A stretch of 19,763 bases of DNA from Anthropogastromicrobium sp963626545 (lineage in GTDB: Bacteria > Bacillota > Clostridia > Lachnospirales > Lachnospiraceae), in assembly GCA_963626545.1 (NCBI GenBank), contig CAVFYJ010000064.1, positions 1 through 19,763 of the forward strand. Reading direction: 5' to 3'. Both the position numbers and the translations under genes were made by a program. Positions within the stretch are counted from its first letter, which is position 1; the number at the start of each line of letters is the position of its first letter. Below the pieces are notes generated by a model, which was not told the origin of the DNA, made no database searches, and was given only the letters and a program-made list of their open reading frames with translations. Shown piece by piece: positions 7,168 through 14,990 of the stretch.

Positions 7168-8073
7168 ATGATTTTCAGCAGAAATTACGTTCCAATGGAT
7201 GAAAGTCGACAGGAACTCATGCAACAGAAATTATCTCTTTTTGACTTTCAAGTAAATGATGGTGACATCCATCAATATCTGACTGGCTATATTCCGTCCC
7301 ATTGGCATCCACAGCTTGAACTTTTTGTTTTATTAAAGGGCAGTGTGTGCATTGGCATTGGCGATCACTCCTACCTCGTCCATGCTGGCGAAGGCTGTTT
7401 TATCAATTCTGGCGTGCTGCACTCCTTCACTGCCGCTGTTCCAACTTCCTGCGCTTATCGCTCGTTTGTCTTTGATGCTGGAATTGTAAGTGGTATGCCC
7501 GGTAGTATTTTCGATGTGCGGTATGTGCGACCATTGTTAGAAAGCGACATGACTTTTTATAAATTCGAACAAACTATAGAAAATGAACGATACTTTACAC
7601 AATTTGATGCCGCATTTAATGCCTGCGTAGAAGAAAATACTGGATTTGAATTTCGTGTACGTGACTGTGTATCTGATATTCTTCTATTCTTAAATGAAAA
7701 ACTTGCCGTTATTCCCCCTTCGGGGCCCACCATCAGTACACAAGAGCAGCACCTAAAAACAATGCTTGGCTGGATTGATACTCATTTACAGTCCACTGTC
7801 ACACTTGATGATCTGGCTGCCTGTGCAGCGATTTCTCCACGCGAATGTCAGCGCATTTTTCGGCGTTACCTACATTGCCGCCCGATGGAATATTTGCGAC
7901 GCAGACGCCTTCTTACCTGTGCCGACCTCCTTCAAAATAGTGATCTTCCTATTACACAGATCGCCTTTGAATATGGTTTTCCAAGCTCCGCGTATTTTTC
8001 ACGTCAATTTAAACTGCTCGCAGGTTGTACACCGACAGAATACAGAAATCAATCGGAAGCATCTCAATTGTAA
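7168..8073 (+). CDS. AraC-family transcriptional regulator with N-terminal cupin
   Basis: This is a one-component regulator of 301 residues. The N-terminal cupin sensor (about 38-95) contains H46-W-H48 and an EL-F-LLKG strand typical of AraC ligand pockets. The C-terminal pair of helix-turn-helix motifs spans 199-296, with the second carrying the usual PITQIAFEYGFPSSAYFSRQFK signature. The start at 7168 is chosen because AGGAG lies 10 nt upstream. The upstream in-frame ATG at 7084 would add a non-conserved hydrophobic 28-residue tail and has no ribosome site. The gene is divergent from the truncated MATE gene, which was probably its former target, and lies upstream of the intact MATE gene. 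The inducer is unknown. Confidence 0.9.
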   Translation: MIFSRNYVPMDESRQELMQQKLSLFDFQVNDGDIHQYLTGYIPSHWHPQLELFVLLKGSVCIGIGDHSYLVHAGEGCFINSGVLHSFTAAVPTSCAYRSFVFDAGIVSGMPGSIFDVRYVRPLLESDMTFYKFEQTIENERYFTQFDAAFNACVEENTGFEFRVRDCVSDILLFLNEKLAVIPPSGPTISTQEQHLKTMLGWIDTHLQSTVTLDDLAACAAISPRECQRIFRRYLHCRPMEYLRRRRLLTCADLLQNSDLPITQIAFEYGFPSSAYFSRQFKLLAGCTPTEYRNQSEASQL

Positions 8074-8097
8074 ACGGGCATGAGGCGTAACCCCCTC

Positions 8098-8128
8098 TTG
8101 ACTCTACAATAGATGTAGAGTTTATAAT
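8098..8128 (+). promoter_or_regulatory. MerR-type promoter/operator of the MATE-merR operon
   Basis: TTGACT (8098-8103) and a perfect TATAAT (8123-8128) are separated by 19 bp, two more than the optimum. The spacer region carries a 7-bp perfect dyad, ACTCTAC (8101-8107) and GTAGAGT (8115-8121). An overlong spacer with a central dyad is the hallmark of promoters activated by MerR proteins, which untwist the DNA. The MerR/BmrR-like protein encoded two genes downstream is the obvious activator, giving drug-induced, autoregulated expression. Confidence 0.85.
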
Positions 8129-8167
8129 AAGGCGAAGCATTTTAAAACATACAAAGGGGGCTTTCTC

Positions 8168-9505
8168 ATGGAAAAAAATCGTACCACGGGCAGCGTCTTG
8201 AAAAACATCCTCTTCTTTTCGCTGCCCTACCTATTCTCTTACTTTCTTCAGACGCTCTACGGCATGGCGGACCTCTTCATCATCGGTCAGTTTGAAGGCG
8301 TCGCCGCTACCACAGCCGTCTCGATTGGAAGTCAGGTAATGCACATGCTCACGGTCATGATTGTTGGCCTTGCCATGGGCACCACGGTCAGCATCGCACA
8401 GGCAATCGGTGCCAATAAAAAAGACGATGCGGCGGCGGCTACCGGAAATACCGTCACTTTATTTTTGATCTTATCTGTCTGCCTGACTGGCGTACTGTTA
8501 TGCGTAATCCGTCCGATTACCGTAATCATGTCCGTTCCGGAAGAAGCCGTTTCTGGCACAATCGCGTATCTTACGATCTGCTTTATCGGCATTCCTTTTA
8601 TCACCGCATATAACATTATCAGCTCCATTTTCCGCGGAATGGGCGATTCGAAAAGCCCGATGTATTTCATCGCCGTTGCCTGCGTGGCAAACATCATTTT
8701 GGATTACATCTTTATTGGACTATGCCACTTTGGTCCAGCTGGAGCCGCACTTGGCACCACGGTCTCTCAGGCAATCAGTGTTGTCGTTTCTCTTTTTGCA
8801 ATTACAAAACGCAAAACAGGAATCGTATTAAAGCCGTCTGATTTTCGCCCGAAGCGCACTGTTTGCGGCACCATCGTAAAGGTCGGCATCCCGATTGCCT
8901 GCCAGGATGGTCTGATTCAGATTGCATTTATCATTATTACGATTATTGCGAACAAGCGTGGTCTGACCGATTCCGCTGCTGTCGGCATTGTCGAGAAGAT
9001 AATCAGCTTCTTGTTTCTGGTTCCATCCTCGATGCTCTCCACTGTTTCTGCTCTAGGTGCTCAAAACATTGGTGCAGGAAAGCCAGAGCGCGCCAAGCTT
9101 ACGCTTCGCTATGCGATCTTTATCACAGCTGGTTTTGGTCTAATTATAGCGATTCTCATCCAATTTATTGCAGAGCCAGTTGTTGGTCTGTTCACGACAG
9201 ATAATGGTGTTATCCTCGCGGGAGGCCAGTATCTTCGCGGTTACATATGGGACTGCATGTTTGCCGGAATCCACTTTAGCTTCAGCGGTTATTTCTGTGC
9301 ATGCCAAAAGTCGATTCTCTCCTTCATTCACAATATTATTGCCATCTCACTGGTGCGTGTTCCGGGCGTGTACTTGACGTCAAAGCTATTTCCGAATACA
9401 CTATTTCCAATGGGACTGGCGACTGCGACAGGTTCCCTGCTGTCTGTAATCATCTGTGTAATTGCATTTTTGATTCTCACAAGGAAAGAAAAAAGGCATT
9501 CGTAA
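8168..9505 (+). CDS. MATE-family multidrug efflux transporter
   Basis: This is a full-length MATE antiporter of 445 residues that exports cationic or aromatic compounds using a sodium or proton gradient across the cytoplasmic membrane. The first span starts at about residue 12 (LKNILFFSLPYLFSYFLQTLYGMADLFIIGQF), and the repeated half begins near residue 230 (VGIPIACQDGLIQIAF). AAAGGGGG lies 7 nt before the ATG. It is the first gene of an operon with a MerR regulator 44 bp downstream and is expressed from the MerR-type promoter at 8098-8128. The layout is like Bacillus bmr-bmrR, although Bmr belongs to a different transporter family. It differs clearly from the truncated MATE protein encoded at 5836-7002, so the two are not a recent duplication. 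Confidence 0.93.
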   Translation: MEKNRTTGSVLKNILFFSLPYLFSYFLQTLYGMADLFIIGQFEGVAATTAVSIGSQVMHMLTVMIVGLAMGTTVSIAQAIGANKKDDAAAATGNTVTLFLILSVCLTGVLLCVIRPITVIMSVPEEAVSGTIAYLTICFIGIPFITAYNIISSIFRGMGDSKSPMYFIAVACVANIILDYIFIGLCHFGPAGAALGTTVSQAISVVVSLFAITKRKTGIVLKPSDFRPKRTVCGTIVKVGIPIACQDGLIQIAFIIITIIANKRGLTDSAAVGIVEKIISFLFLVPSSMLSTVSALGAQNIGAGKPERAKLTLRYAIFITAGFGLIIAILIQFIAEPVVGLFTTDNGVILAGGQYLRGYIWDCMFAGIHFSFSGYFCACQKSILSFIHNIIAISLVRVPGVYLTSKLFPNTLFPMGLATATGSLLSVIICVIAFLILTRKEKRHS

Positions 9506-9549
9506 AAATAGGAAAAATATAGGAAACTGCAGAAAGGAAAACAAGCAAA

Positions 9550-10437
9550 ATGCAAGATAAGAGAATGGAAAACCTATTTCGGATCGGTGATGTGGCAAAG
9601 CTGTTTCATGTAAGTGTCAGCAGCCTGCGCCACTATGAAAAGCTTGGACTTGTATCGCCGGAATATATCGATCCTGACACGGGATATCGATATTACAGTA
9701 CACGTCAATTTGAAGTGTTAAATATGCTTCGCTATCTGCGCGTGCTCGACATGCCCCTTCCTGAAATCTCAGAATTTCTGCACAACCGCGATATTGACGT
9801 GATCGAAGAAAAGCTCAAACAGCAAAAGGAGGCGGTTATTCAAAAACAGCTTGAGTTCAAACGAATTGAAAAAAAGATCGACAATCGACTGCGCCAGCTT
9901 CAGGATGCGAAAAACTCTGAGCTTGACATCATCCGTCTGGTAAATGCACCTGAATGTCGTCTGTTTTGGATGCAGGATTCGCTGACAATACGAAATTTCC
10001 TAGATATGGAAGCGCCCATTCAAAAGCTTGAACAGGCGCGAAATGAGGCGGCAGCCGAAGCTACCGCCGAATCCGATCAATCTGTCGAGCCTGCTGTGGA
10101 ACCCACGATCTTTTTCGGGAAGGTGGGCATCAGCATTTCGATTGAGAATTTAAATCTCGGTCATTTTGATCGTTATGATGGAATTTTTCTTGTGTTAGAC
10201 CCAGAAGACCGCTTTGCCGGGGAGCCGCTTGTGCTGCCAAAGACACAATGCGTCACGGTGCGTTTCTGTGGCAGTCATGCCGAAGCTCCAATTCGCTATC
10301 GCAAACTTCTTGATTATATTCACGAGCGGCAGCTTACGATCATTGGCTTTTCCAGAGAGATCACAATAATCGACTATGGAATCACGAACGACACAAACAA
10401 GTTTGTGACAGAAATCAGTATTCCTGTTGTTAGTTAA
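9550..10437 (+). CDS. MerR-family regulator, BmrR/BltR-like, with GyrI-like effector domain
   Basis: This one-component activator of 295 residues has a winged helix-turn-helix at about residues 8-75 (FRIGDVAKLFHVSVSSLRHY, then GYRYYSTRQFEVLNMLRYLR). A dimerisation coiled coil follows at about 85-125, and a probable GyrI-like ligand-binding domain fills about 160-295. The acidic, Ala-rich stretch near 160-180 is a linker. It probably binds the dyad in the 19-bp promoter at 8098-8128 and switches on the MATE pump when a drug occupies the C-terminal domain. The start at 9550 has an AAGGA site at slightly long spacing; an internal ATG at 9565 is possible. It converges on the AGCS gene with only 5 bp between stop codons. 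Confidence 0.9.
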   Translation: MQDKRMENLFRIGDVAKLFHVSVSSLRHYEKLGLVSPEYIDPDTGYRYYSTRQFEVLNMLRYLRVLDMPLPEISEFLHNRDIDVIEEKLKQQKEAVIQKQLEFKRIEKKIDNRLRQLQDAKNSELDIIRLVNAPECRLFWMQDSLTIRNFLDMEAPIQKLEQARNEAAAEATAESDQSVEPAVEPTIFFGKVGISISIENLNLGHFDRYDGIFLVLDPEDRFAGEPLVLPKTQCVTVRFCGSHAEAPIRYRKLLDYIHERQLTIIGFSREITIIDYGITNDTNKFVTEISIPVVS

Positions 10438-10442
10438 TTTTT

Positions 10443-11906
10443 TCAATTTTCCGGTGCTTTCTCTACGCTTGCACCGGATTTTTTCTTTGCTAATTTTTGG
10501 TTCGCATAAACCTCAAAGAAACGCTTTGTCTCTTTTACAACCACACCGCTAAGTGCAAAGAGTGCAATCATGTTCGGCAATGCCATCAGACCATTGAAAA
10601 TATCCGCGATTGTCCATACAGCTGCTACGGTCATGTACGGTCCAATAAATACAGCGAGTATGTACAGCCAGCGATAAATCTTAATCTTCTTCTGATCTTT
10701 TCCGGTCAGATACTCCAGACAACGCTCACCATAATAATCCCATCCAAGAATTGTGGTAAATGCGAAGAATACAAGACAGATCATCAAAACTGCTGCACAA
10801 AATGTATTGGAGAGTGGAAGACCATGCTGGAATGCATAGGTGGTTACCTGAACACCCTCAAGACCTTCGATCTGCCATGCACCTGTGATGACAACAGACA
10901 GTCCGGTAAGAGTACAGATGACAATGGTATCAATAAAGGTTCCGGTCATGCTGACAAGACCCTGACGAACTGGCTCCTTTGTCTGCGCTGCCGCTGCTGC
11001 AATCGGCGCACTTCCAAGACCTGCCTCATTTGAAAAGATACCTCTTGCAACACCATTCTGCATGGCAACGAGCATACTTCCTACGACACCACCAGTCACT
11101 GCCTTCGGGTTAAATGCACTCTGAACGATGGTGACAATTGCCTGCGGCACTTCCTTGATGTTATACAGAACAAGTGCCAATGCAAAAACAAAATAAATAA
11201 TTGCCATAAATGGAACAACAACCTGGCTGACACTTGCGATTCTCTTTACACCACCGATGATAACAGCGGCCACACAGAATGTTAAAACAAGAGATGCAAT
11301 GACAACAACCCAAGAATAGGTGCCAAGACCTGGAATCGTAACTGCAAGGGATTTGTCCGGATCAAAGAATCCAACTACTGCACTAGAAATACCATTGACC
11401 TGACTGAAGGTTCCGATACCAAACAGACCAACACAGGCACCAAAGAAAGCGAAAATCTTCGCGAGCCATTTCCAGTTCTTTCCCATTCCTTTTTCAATGT
11501 AATAGAATGGACCACCAAGGCTGTGACCGTTCTTATCAACGACACGATATTTTACGGCAAGTAAGCCCTCGGAGTACTTTGTTGCCATTCCCAAAAACGC
11601 TGCCACAATCATCCAGAAAAGTGCACCTGGACCTCCGGCACAGACAGCTGTTGCCACACCGACGATATTTCCAGTTCCGATTGTCGCACTTAGTGCGGTA
11701 CAAAGAGCAGCAAAGCTACTGATCTCACCTTCGCCCCCTTCCTCGTTTTGTACCATCCACTTTAAAGCAAGCCCGAGCTTTCGCACCTGCAAAAGCCCGA
11801 GCCGAACCGTCAGCAACAGACCGCCTGAAAGGATCAGCACCATTAACGGCACACCCCAGACAAAGTCATCGATTTTCGCCAAAACACTTTGAATTGCACT
11901 CCACAT
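10443..11906 (-). CDS. AGCS-family sodium:alanine/glycine symporter
   Basis: This sodium-coupled neutral amino-acid importer has about 487 residues and many membrane spans. The AGCS signature is clear: GTGNIVGVATAVCAGGPGAL followed by FWMIVAAFLGMATKYSEGLL in the first third, then NGVARGIFSNEAGLGSAP near the middle. The start at 11906 is preferred because GGAGAAGG lies just before it; the ATG at 11921 would overlap that site. A tandem glycine riboswitch lies in the leader, so glycine is the likely substrate and the signal; expression probably rises when glycine is abundant, as known for this riboswitch class. The C-terminal tail is Lys-rich, and its coding DNA also contains the terminator of the convergent merR gene. 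Confidence 0.93.
   Translation of the reverse strand: MWSAIQSVLAKIDDFVWGVPLMVLILSGGLLLTVRLGLLQVRKLGLALKWMVQNEEGGEGEISSFAALCTALSATIGTGNIVGVATAVCAGGPGALFWMIVAAFLGMATKYSEGLLAVKYRVVDKNGHSLGGPFYYIEKGMGKNWKWLAKIFAFFGACVGLFGIGTFSQVNGISSAVVGFFDPDKSLAVTIPGLGTYSWVVVIASLVLTFCVAAVIIGGVKRIASVSQVVVPFMAIIYFVFALALVLYNIKEVPQAIVTIVQSAFNPKAVTGGVVGSMLVAMQNGVARGIFSNEAGLGSAPIAAAAAQTKEPVRQGLVSMTGTFIDTIVICTLTGLSVVITGAWQIEGLEGVQVTTYAFQHGLPLSNTFCAAVLMICLVFFAFTTILGWDYYGERCLEYLTGKDQKKIKIYRWLYILAVFIGPYMTVAAVWTIADIFNGLMALPNMIALFALSGVVVKETKRFFEVYANQKLAKKKSGASVEKAPEN
10450..10484 (+). terminator. Intrinsic terminator of merR, embedded in the AGCS coding end
   Basis: A perfect 8-bp stem (TCCGGTGC with GCACCGGA, 13-nt loop) is followed by TTTTTTC on the plus strand. 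It lies 12 nt after the merR stop, inside the last codons of the convergent AGCS gene. Confidence 0.85.
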
Positions 11907-11993
11907 GTTTCCTTCTCCCATCTTTTTTGGATTGGCAGCTTTTTTCTGGAAACACAGGATTCAAAAAAAGAATACACGTACTTATTTTCTTTT

Positions 11994-12165
11994 TGCTCTG
12001 TCCTTTTGCCTGAGAGATTCCTACGCTGTCGCGCAATTGCACCTTCGGCCTCCGCTTTCGCGGATGTCTCCAGAGATACGATCCATCTGCAGTTTCTCCC
12101 TAAAAAGGTACCTGAGAGTGTTACTCCTTCGGTGGGCCTTCGCCTCTTTCCAGCAGACTTCTTCT
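11994..12165 (-). promoter_or_regulatory. Tandem glycine riboswitch (two aptamers)
   Basis: The minus-strand leader of the AGCS gene carries two copies of the glycine aptamer core. The first has GAAAGAGGCGAAGGCC, CACCGAAGGAGTAA and ACTCTCAGGTACC. The second has CTCTGGAGAC, GCCGAAGGTGCAA and TCTCTCAGGCAAAAGGACAG. The short linker and this order match the gcvT-type tandem riboswitch. Aptamer 2 ends about 85 nt before the start codon, leaving room for the expression platform. It is predicted to control the glycine/alanine symporter. Confidence 0.95.
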
Positions 12166-12185
12166 CGTTATCACTACTGTGCTTT

Positions 12186-12215
12186 ACTATACCGCAGTAA
12201 CGTATACTCTGTCAA
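12186..12215 (-). promoter_or_regulatory. Strong sigma-A promoter of the riboswitch-AGCS unit
   Basis: A perfect TTGACA (12215-12210) and TATAGT (12191-12186) are separated by 18 bp on the minus strand. Transcription would begin about 15 nt before the first aptamer. A near-copy of the -35 region (CTTGACAGA, then TATACGT) lies about 27 bp farther upstream at 12225-12243 but lacks a -10 partner. Confidence 0.85.
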
Positions 12216-12272
12216 GAGTAAATCACGTATAAAATCTGTCAAGTATAAAGCAAATATAAAATGAGAAGCCAC

Positions 12273-12304
12273 AAAAAACCACCAGGATAAGTCCTGATGG
12301 TTTT
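12273..12304 (-). terminator. Intrinsic terminator of the aldo/keto reductase gene
   Basis: On the minus strand a 13-bp stem with one mismatch (AAAACCATCAGGA paired with TCCTGGTGGTTTT, 4-nt loop) ends in a T-run. It lies 40 nt after the reductase stop and insulates it from the AGCS promoter. Confidence 0.85.
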
Positions 12305-12343
12305 CGCTGTCAATTATGGGAGTATCTATCTATTTTTTGTTTT

Positions 12344-13336
12344 TTACTTGCCGCAGATCTCATCGATCTTCGCTCTTTCTTCCTCGGTAAATGCTGGAGC
12401 ATTCAACATTCCAATGTTGTCCAGGATCTGAGCTGGTCTGGAAGCACCGATCAGAACGCTTGTGATATCGCCATCACGAAGAATCCATGCCAGTGCCATC
12501 TGTGCAAGGCTCTCGCCGCGCTGCTTTGCGATCTCATTTAATGCATTGATCTTTGCGAGTGTCTCCTCGGTGATTGCATTCTCCTTTAAGAATCTTCCAT
12601 CCGTGCGGATACGGCTGTCCTGCGGAATTCCATGCAGGTAACGATCGGTCAGAAGTCCCTGTGCCAATGGGCAGAAGGTGATAACGCCGATGCCGTTCTT
12701 TGCTGCGTAATCCTTTAAGCCATCCTTCTCGATGGTACGATCAAACATAGAATACTTGCGCTGATTGATGATAAATGGAGTACCCATCTCCTTAAAGAGC
12801 TTTGCAATCGCAATGGTCTGCTCCTTGTTGTAGTTGGAAATTCCAACGTAAAGAGCCTTTCCACTTCTTACGATACCATCAAGTGCTCTGGCGGTCTCCT
12901 CAAGTGGGGTCTCCGGGTCTGGTCTGTGATGATAATAAATATCTACATAGTCAAGGCCCATTCTTTTTAAGCTCTGATCCAGACTAGCAACTAAATACTT
13001 CTTGCTGCCCCAGTTTCCATAAGGGCCCTCCCACATATCATAACCAGCCTTTGTGGAGATGACTAACTCATCACGGTATGCACCAAGGCTCTTTTTTAAG
13101 ATACGTCCAAAGTTCTCCTCTGCCGCACCCGGAACCGGACCGTAATTATTTGCCAGATCAAAATGAGTAATACCGTTGTCAAATGCAGTCTCACACATTG
13201 CCATCATGGTGTCGAAGTTTCCGTTTGTTCCAAAATTGTGCCATAATCCGAGTGACACTGCTGGAAGCATTAAACCGCTTGCTCCGCAGCGATTGTACTT
13301 CATATTGTCGTATCTTGTCTTTTCTGCGATATACAT
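12344..13336 (-). CDS. yghZ: Aldo/keto reductase, YghZ (L-glyceraldehyde 3-phosphate reductase)-like
   Basis: This cytoplasmic NADPH-dependent carbonyl reductase belongs to the AKR14 group. The 330 residues closely follow E. coli YghZ, for example MKYNRCGASGLMLPAVSLGL and FDLANNYGPVPGAAEENFGR. The AKR catalytic set is visible: D60, Y65, K96 in ISTKAGYDMW, and H136/H137 in YYHHRPDP. The C-terminal cofactor-binding stretch is SVLIGASRPAQILDNI. YghZ reduces L-glyceraldehyde 3-phosphate and other aldehydes such as methylglyoxal, so detoxification is the probable role here. AGGGAG precedes the ATG. The gene is divergent from a MerR regulator, and its promoter has the 19-bp MerR-type spacer, so aldehyde or electrophile induction is likely. 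Confidence 0.92.
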   Translation of the reverse strand: MYIAEKTRYDNMKYNRCGASGLMLPAVSLGLWHNFGTNGNFDTMMAMCETAFDNGITHFDLANNYGPVPGAAEENFGRILKKSLGAYRDELVISTKAGYDMWEGPYGNWGSKKYLVASLDQSLKRMGLDYVDIYYHHRPDPETPLEETARALDGIVRSGKALYVGISNYNKEQTIAIAKLFKEMGTPFIINQRKYSMFDRTIEKDGLKDYAAKNGIGVITFCPLAQGLLTDRYLHGIPQDSRIRTDGRFLKENAITEETLAKINALNEIAKQRGESLAQMALAWILRDGDITSVLIGASRPAQILDNIGMLNAPAFTEEERAKIDEICGK

Positions 13337-13434
13337 ATCTTTTTTCTCCCTTTCTATTGGTGAATTATGTTATTCAATTCACTTGATTTATTTTCTTTGA
13401 TCTGTTGATTCTTTGTAGATCCTGTGATACACTC

Positions 13435-13465
13435 ACTTTATCACTTCAAGTTAACTTGAAGTCAA
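13435..13465 (-). promoter_or_regulatory. MerR-type promoter with 20-bp perfect palindrome, upstream of the reductase
   Basis: On the minus strand TTGACT (13465-13460) and TAAAGT (13440-13435) are separated by 19 bp. The spacer is nearly filled by a perfect 20-bp palindrome, 13443-13462, with half site ACTTCAAGTT. This is the layout MerR-family activators need. The divergent MerR gene starting at 13504 is the likely partner and may also repress itself from this site. Confidence 0.88.
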
Positions 13466-13503
13466 GTGGTTTTTATCAATTTTTGCAATTCTGGAGGTAT
13501 CCT

Positions 13504-14013
13504 ATGTCACAATCATCGAATAGAAAAGAAAAAGCAACATCTGACCAGCCAACCTACACCATCCGTCAGATCTCCGATCTTTTTAAGCTGCCTGCCTCAA
13601 CGCTTCGTTACTATGAAGACCTCGGCCTTCTAACCAATGTTACTCACACCGCTTCCGGTGCGCGCATCTACACAAAGCAACACATTGACCGTTTGGGCGG
13701 AATCATGTGTTTCAAGCGCACTGGCCTCTCCATTGCCAAGATTCGGCAGTTTTACCACTATGAAGAGGACCTGGCTGGTCATGCACACGACATCAGCCAG
13801 ATGATGATCGACCACGAGCAGGATATTTTAAGCCAAATCGAAGAATTAAAAAACGATCTGGTGCATATCCGCGAGAAGGTGCGCTATTACACGGCTGTGG
13901 AAGATGCGGTAAATAAAAATGAGCCAATTCCCGGTTGGCATGAATTTTTTGCCAATGAGGACAATGAGAGCGAAAATAATGAGGACAATACGAACACTGA
14001 AGGCGAAAATTAA
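13504..14013 (+). CDS. MerR-family transcriptional regulator (AdhR/NmlR-like)
   Basis: This MerR activator has 169 residues. After a polar N-terminal tail, the winged helix-turn-helix runs from about residue 17 (YTIRQISDLFKLPASTLRYY) to 85 (ARIYTKQHIDRLGGIMCFKRTGLSIAKI). A dimerisation coiled coil follows at about 98-130. The C-terminus is short and acidic (NEDNESENNEDN), with no ligand domain. No conserved cysteine is placed as in metal-sensing MerR proteins; the only one visible is C69. The start at 13504 is chosen for its GGAGG site; an upstream in-frame start at 13405 would run through the operator. It is divergent from the aldo/keto reductase and probably activates it in response to aldehydes or electrophiles, as AdhR does. 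Confidence 0.9.
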   Translation: MSQSSNRKEKATSDQPTYTIRQISDLFKLPASTLRYYEDLGLLTNVTHTASGARIYTKQHIDRLGGIMCFKRTGLSIAKIRQFYHYEEDLAGHAHDISQMMIDHEQDILSQIEELKNDLVHIREKVRYYTAVEDAVNKNEPIPGWHEFFANEDNESENNEDNTNTEGEN

Positions 14014-14027
14014 CAAATCCACCGGTA

Positions 14028-14990
14028 TTAATCTCGTTTGATTTCCTCTACTGTCACGCGGTCTTTGTGCCATCCATTTTGCCAGATCAGCAAATACACA
14101 TGAAAATCAAGGTCATCCTGTGCAACGGTAAACGGCTCCTCCCGAAATACCTCTGCGCGGATGCCTTTTTTCTTAAGTTCACTCTTCTTTGCCTCTGCCT
14201 TTTTGAGCAGTTGATTCAGATTTTTATCTGCTGCTTTGGAAAAGCTGCGGCGCGGATACTTTTTATTTTCTTCCTTTAAGCATTCTGAAATTAGCTGCGT
14301 GATTTTTTCATGCTTTTTCTTTTTTAGCATCTTCGCAATCTGCTTTGCAATCACTGGTGTCGGAAAGCCTGCGTACAATCGAAGCAGCTGAATTAGCTCG
14401 CGGTCATCTGCCTGCACAGCAAACGCTTCCATCAGCTTGATTGCCTCCGGCGCAACCTCCTTTGGGTCTTCATTTCCCACGCGGTACTGCTTTGGCACCG
14501 CCGGATAGCTGCACGAATTCAGCGGTGGAAAATCAGCAAGACTAGCAAGCTGTCTTTCTTTCTCTGTACAATATGCCTCGCCCAAGTAATGATACTTATC
14601 ACGCAGGATTGCAATCTGGTATTCCAATACGCGAAGATCCTCGTCGCCTTTCATCCAGAAATGACCGATTCCACTGTACTCGTACAAATGGACTTCCAAT
14701 TCGAGTTGTTTAAAAAAGAGCGTGACAACACACTCTCCCTGCCAGACCGATAACACATAACCGTCACCATCTTTCTGCAGGGATGCGTCCAATTCACCCT
14801 CATAATCACTTTGATAGCTTCCCGTCATTTTGACCTGATGAAAGACAAGAAAACTTTCCACTGCATCATTCATCAGATACACAAGACGAAGCGTATCCAT
14901 TGTTTTTGCCTGATCAAAAGCTTCCGGCAGGATCAGCTCAAACTGATCCTGTGCCAGAAGCTCCTGCAGCATTTCAAATGCATCCATCAT
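14028..14990 (-). CDS. Protein of unknown function, translationally coupled to the HIT gene
   Basis: I do not recognise this 320-residue protein. It has no signal peptide and no membrane span. The N-terminal two thirds look like a mixed alpha/beta domain with acidic and aromatic residues (SYQSDYEGELDAS, LEVHLYEYSGIGHFWMKGDED). Residues about 195-285 are helical and very Lys-rich (KQIAKMLKKKKHEK, KKAEAKKSELKKKG), which suggests nucleic-acid or ribosome contact. The last 40 residues return to a mixed fold (VYLLIWQNGWHKDRVTVEE). Its ATG overlaps the stop of the upstream HIT gene by one base (TAATG), so the two are translated together. It converges on the MerR gene with 14 bp between them. Confidence 0.85.
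   Translation of the reverse strand: MMDAFEMLQELLAQDQFELILPEAFDQAKTMDTLRLVYLMNDAVESFLVFHQVKMTGSYQSDYEGELDASLQKDGDGYVLSVWQGECVVTLFFKQLELEVHLYEYSGIGHFWMKGDEDLRVLEYQIAILRDKYHYLGEAYCTEKERQLASLADFPPLNSCSYPAVPKQYRVGNEDPKEVAPEAIKLMEAFAVQADDRELIQLLRLYAGFPTPVIAKQIAKMLKKKKHEKITQLISECLKEENKKYPRRSFSKAADKNLNQLLKKAEAKKSELKKKGIRAEVFREEPFTVAQDDLDFHVYLLIWQNGWHKDRVTVEEIKRD

Noticed and set aside
7714..7727. CCCCCTTCGGGG as a further copy of the palindromic repeat
   Set aside because: It shares only a 9-base core, lies inside conserved-length AraC coding sequence and lacks the flanking arms.
13443..13462. 20-bp palindrome as a transposon end or terminator
   Set aside because: There is no T-tract and no partner copy; its exact fit in a 19-bp promoter spacer beside merR explains it as an operator.
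14067..14279. Short plus-strand open frame within 14028-14990
   Set aside because: It is a Cys/Phe/Leu-rich shadow of the Lys-rich region of the minus-strand gene.
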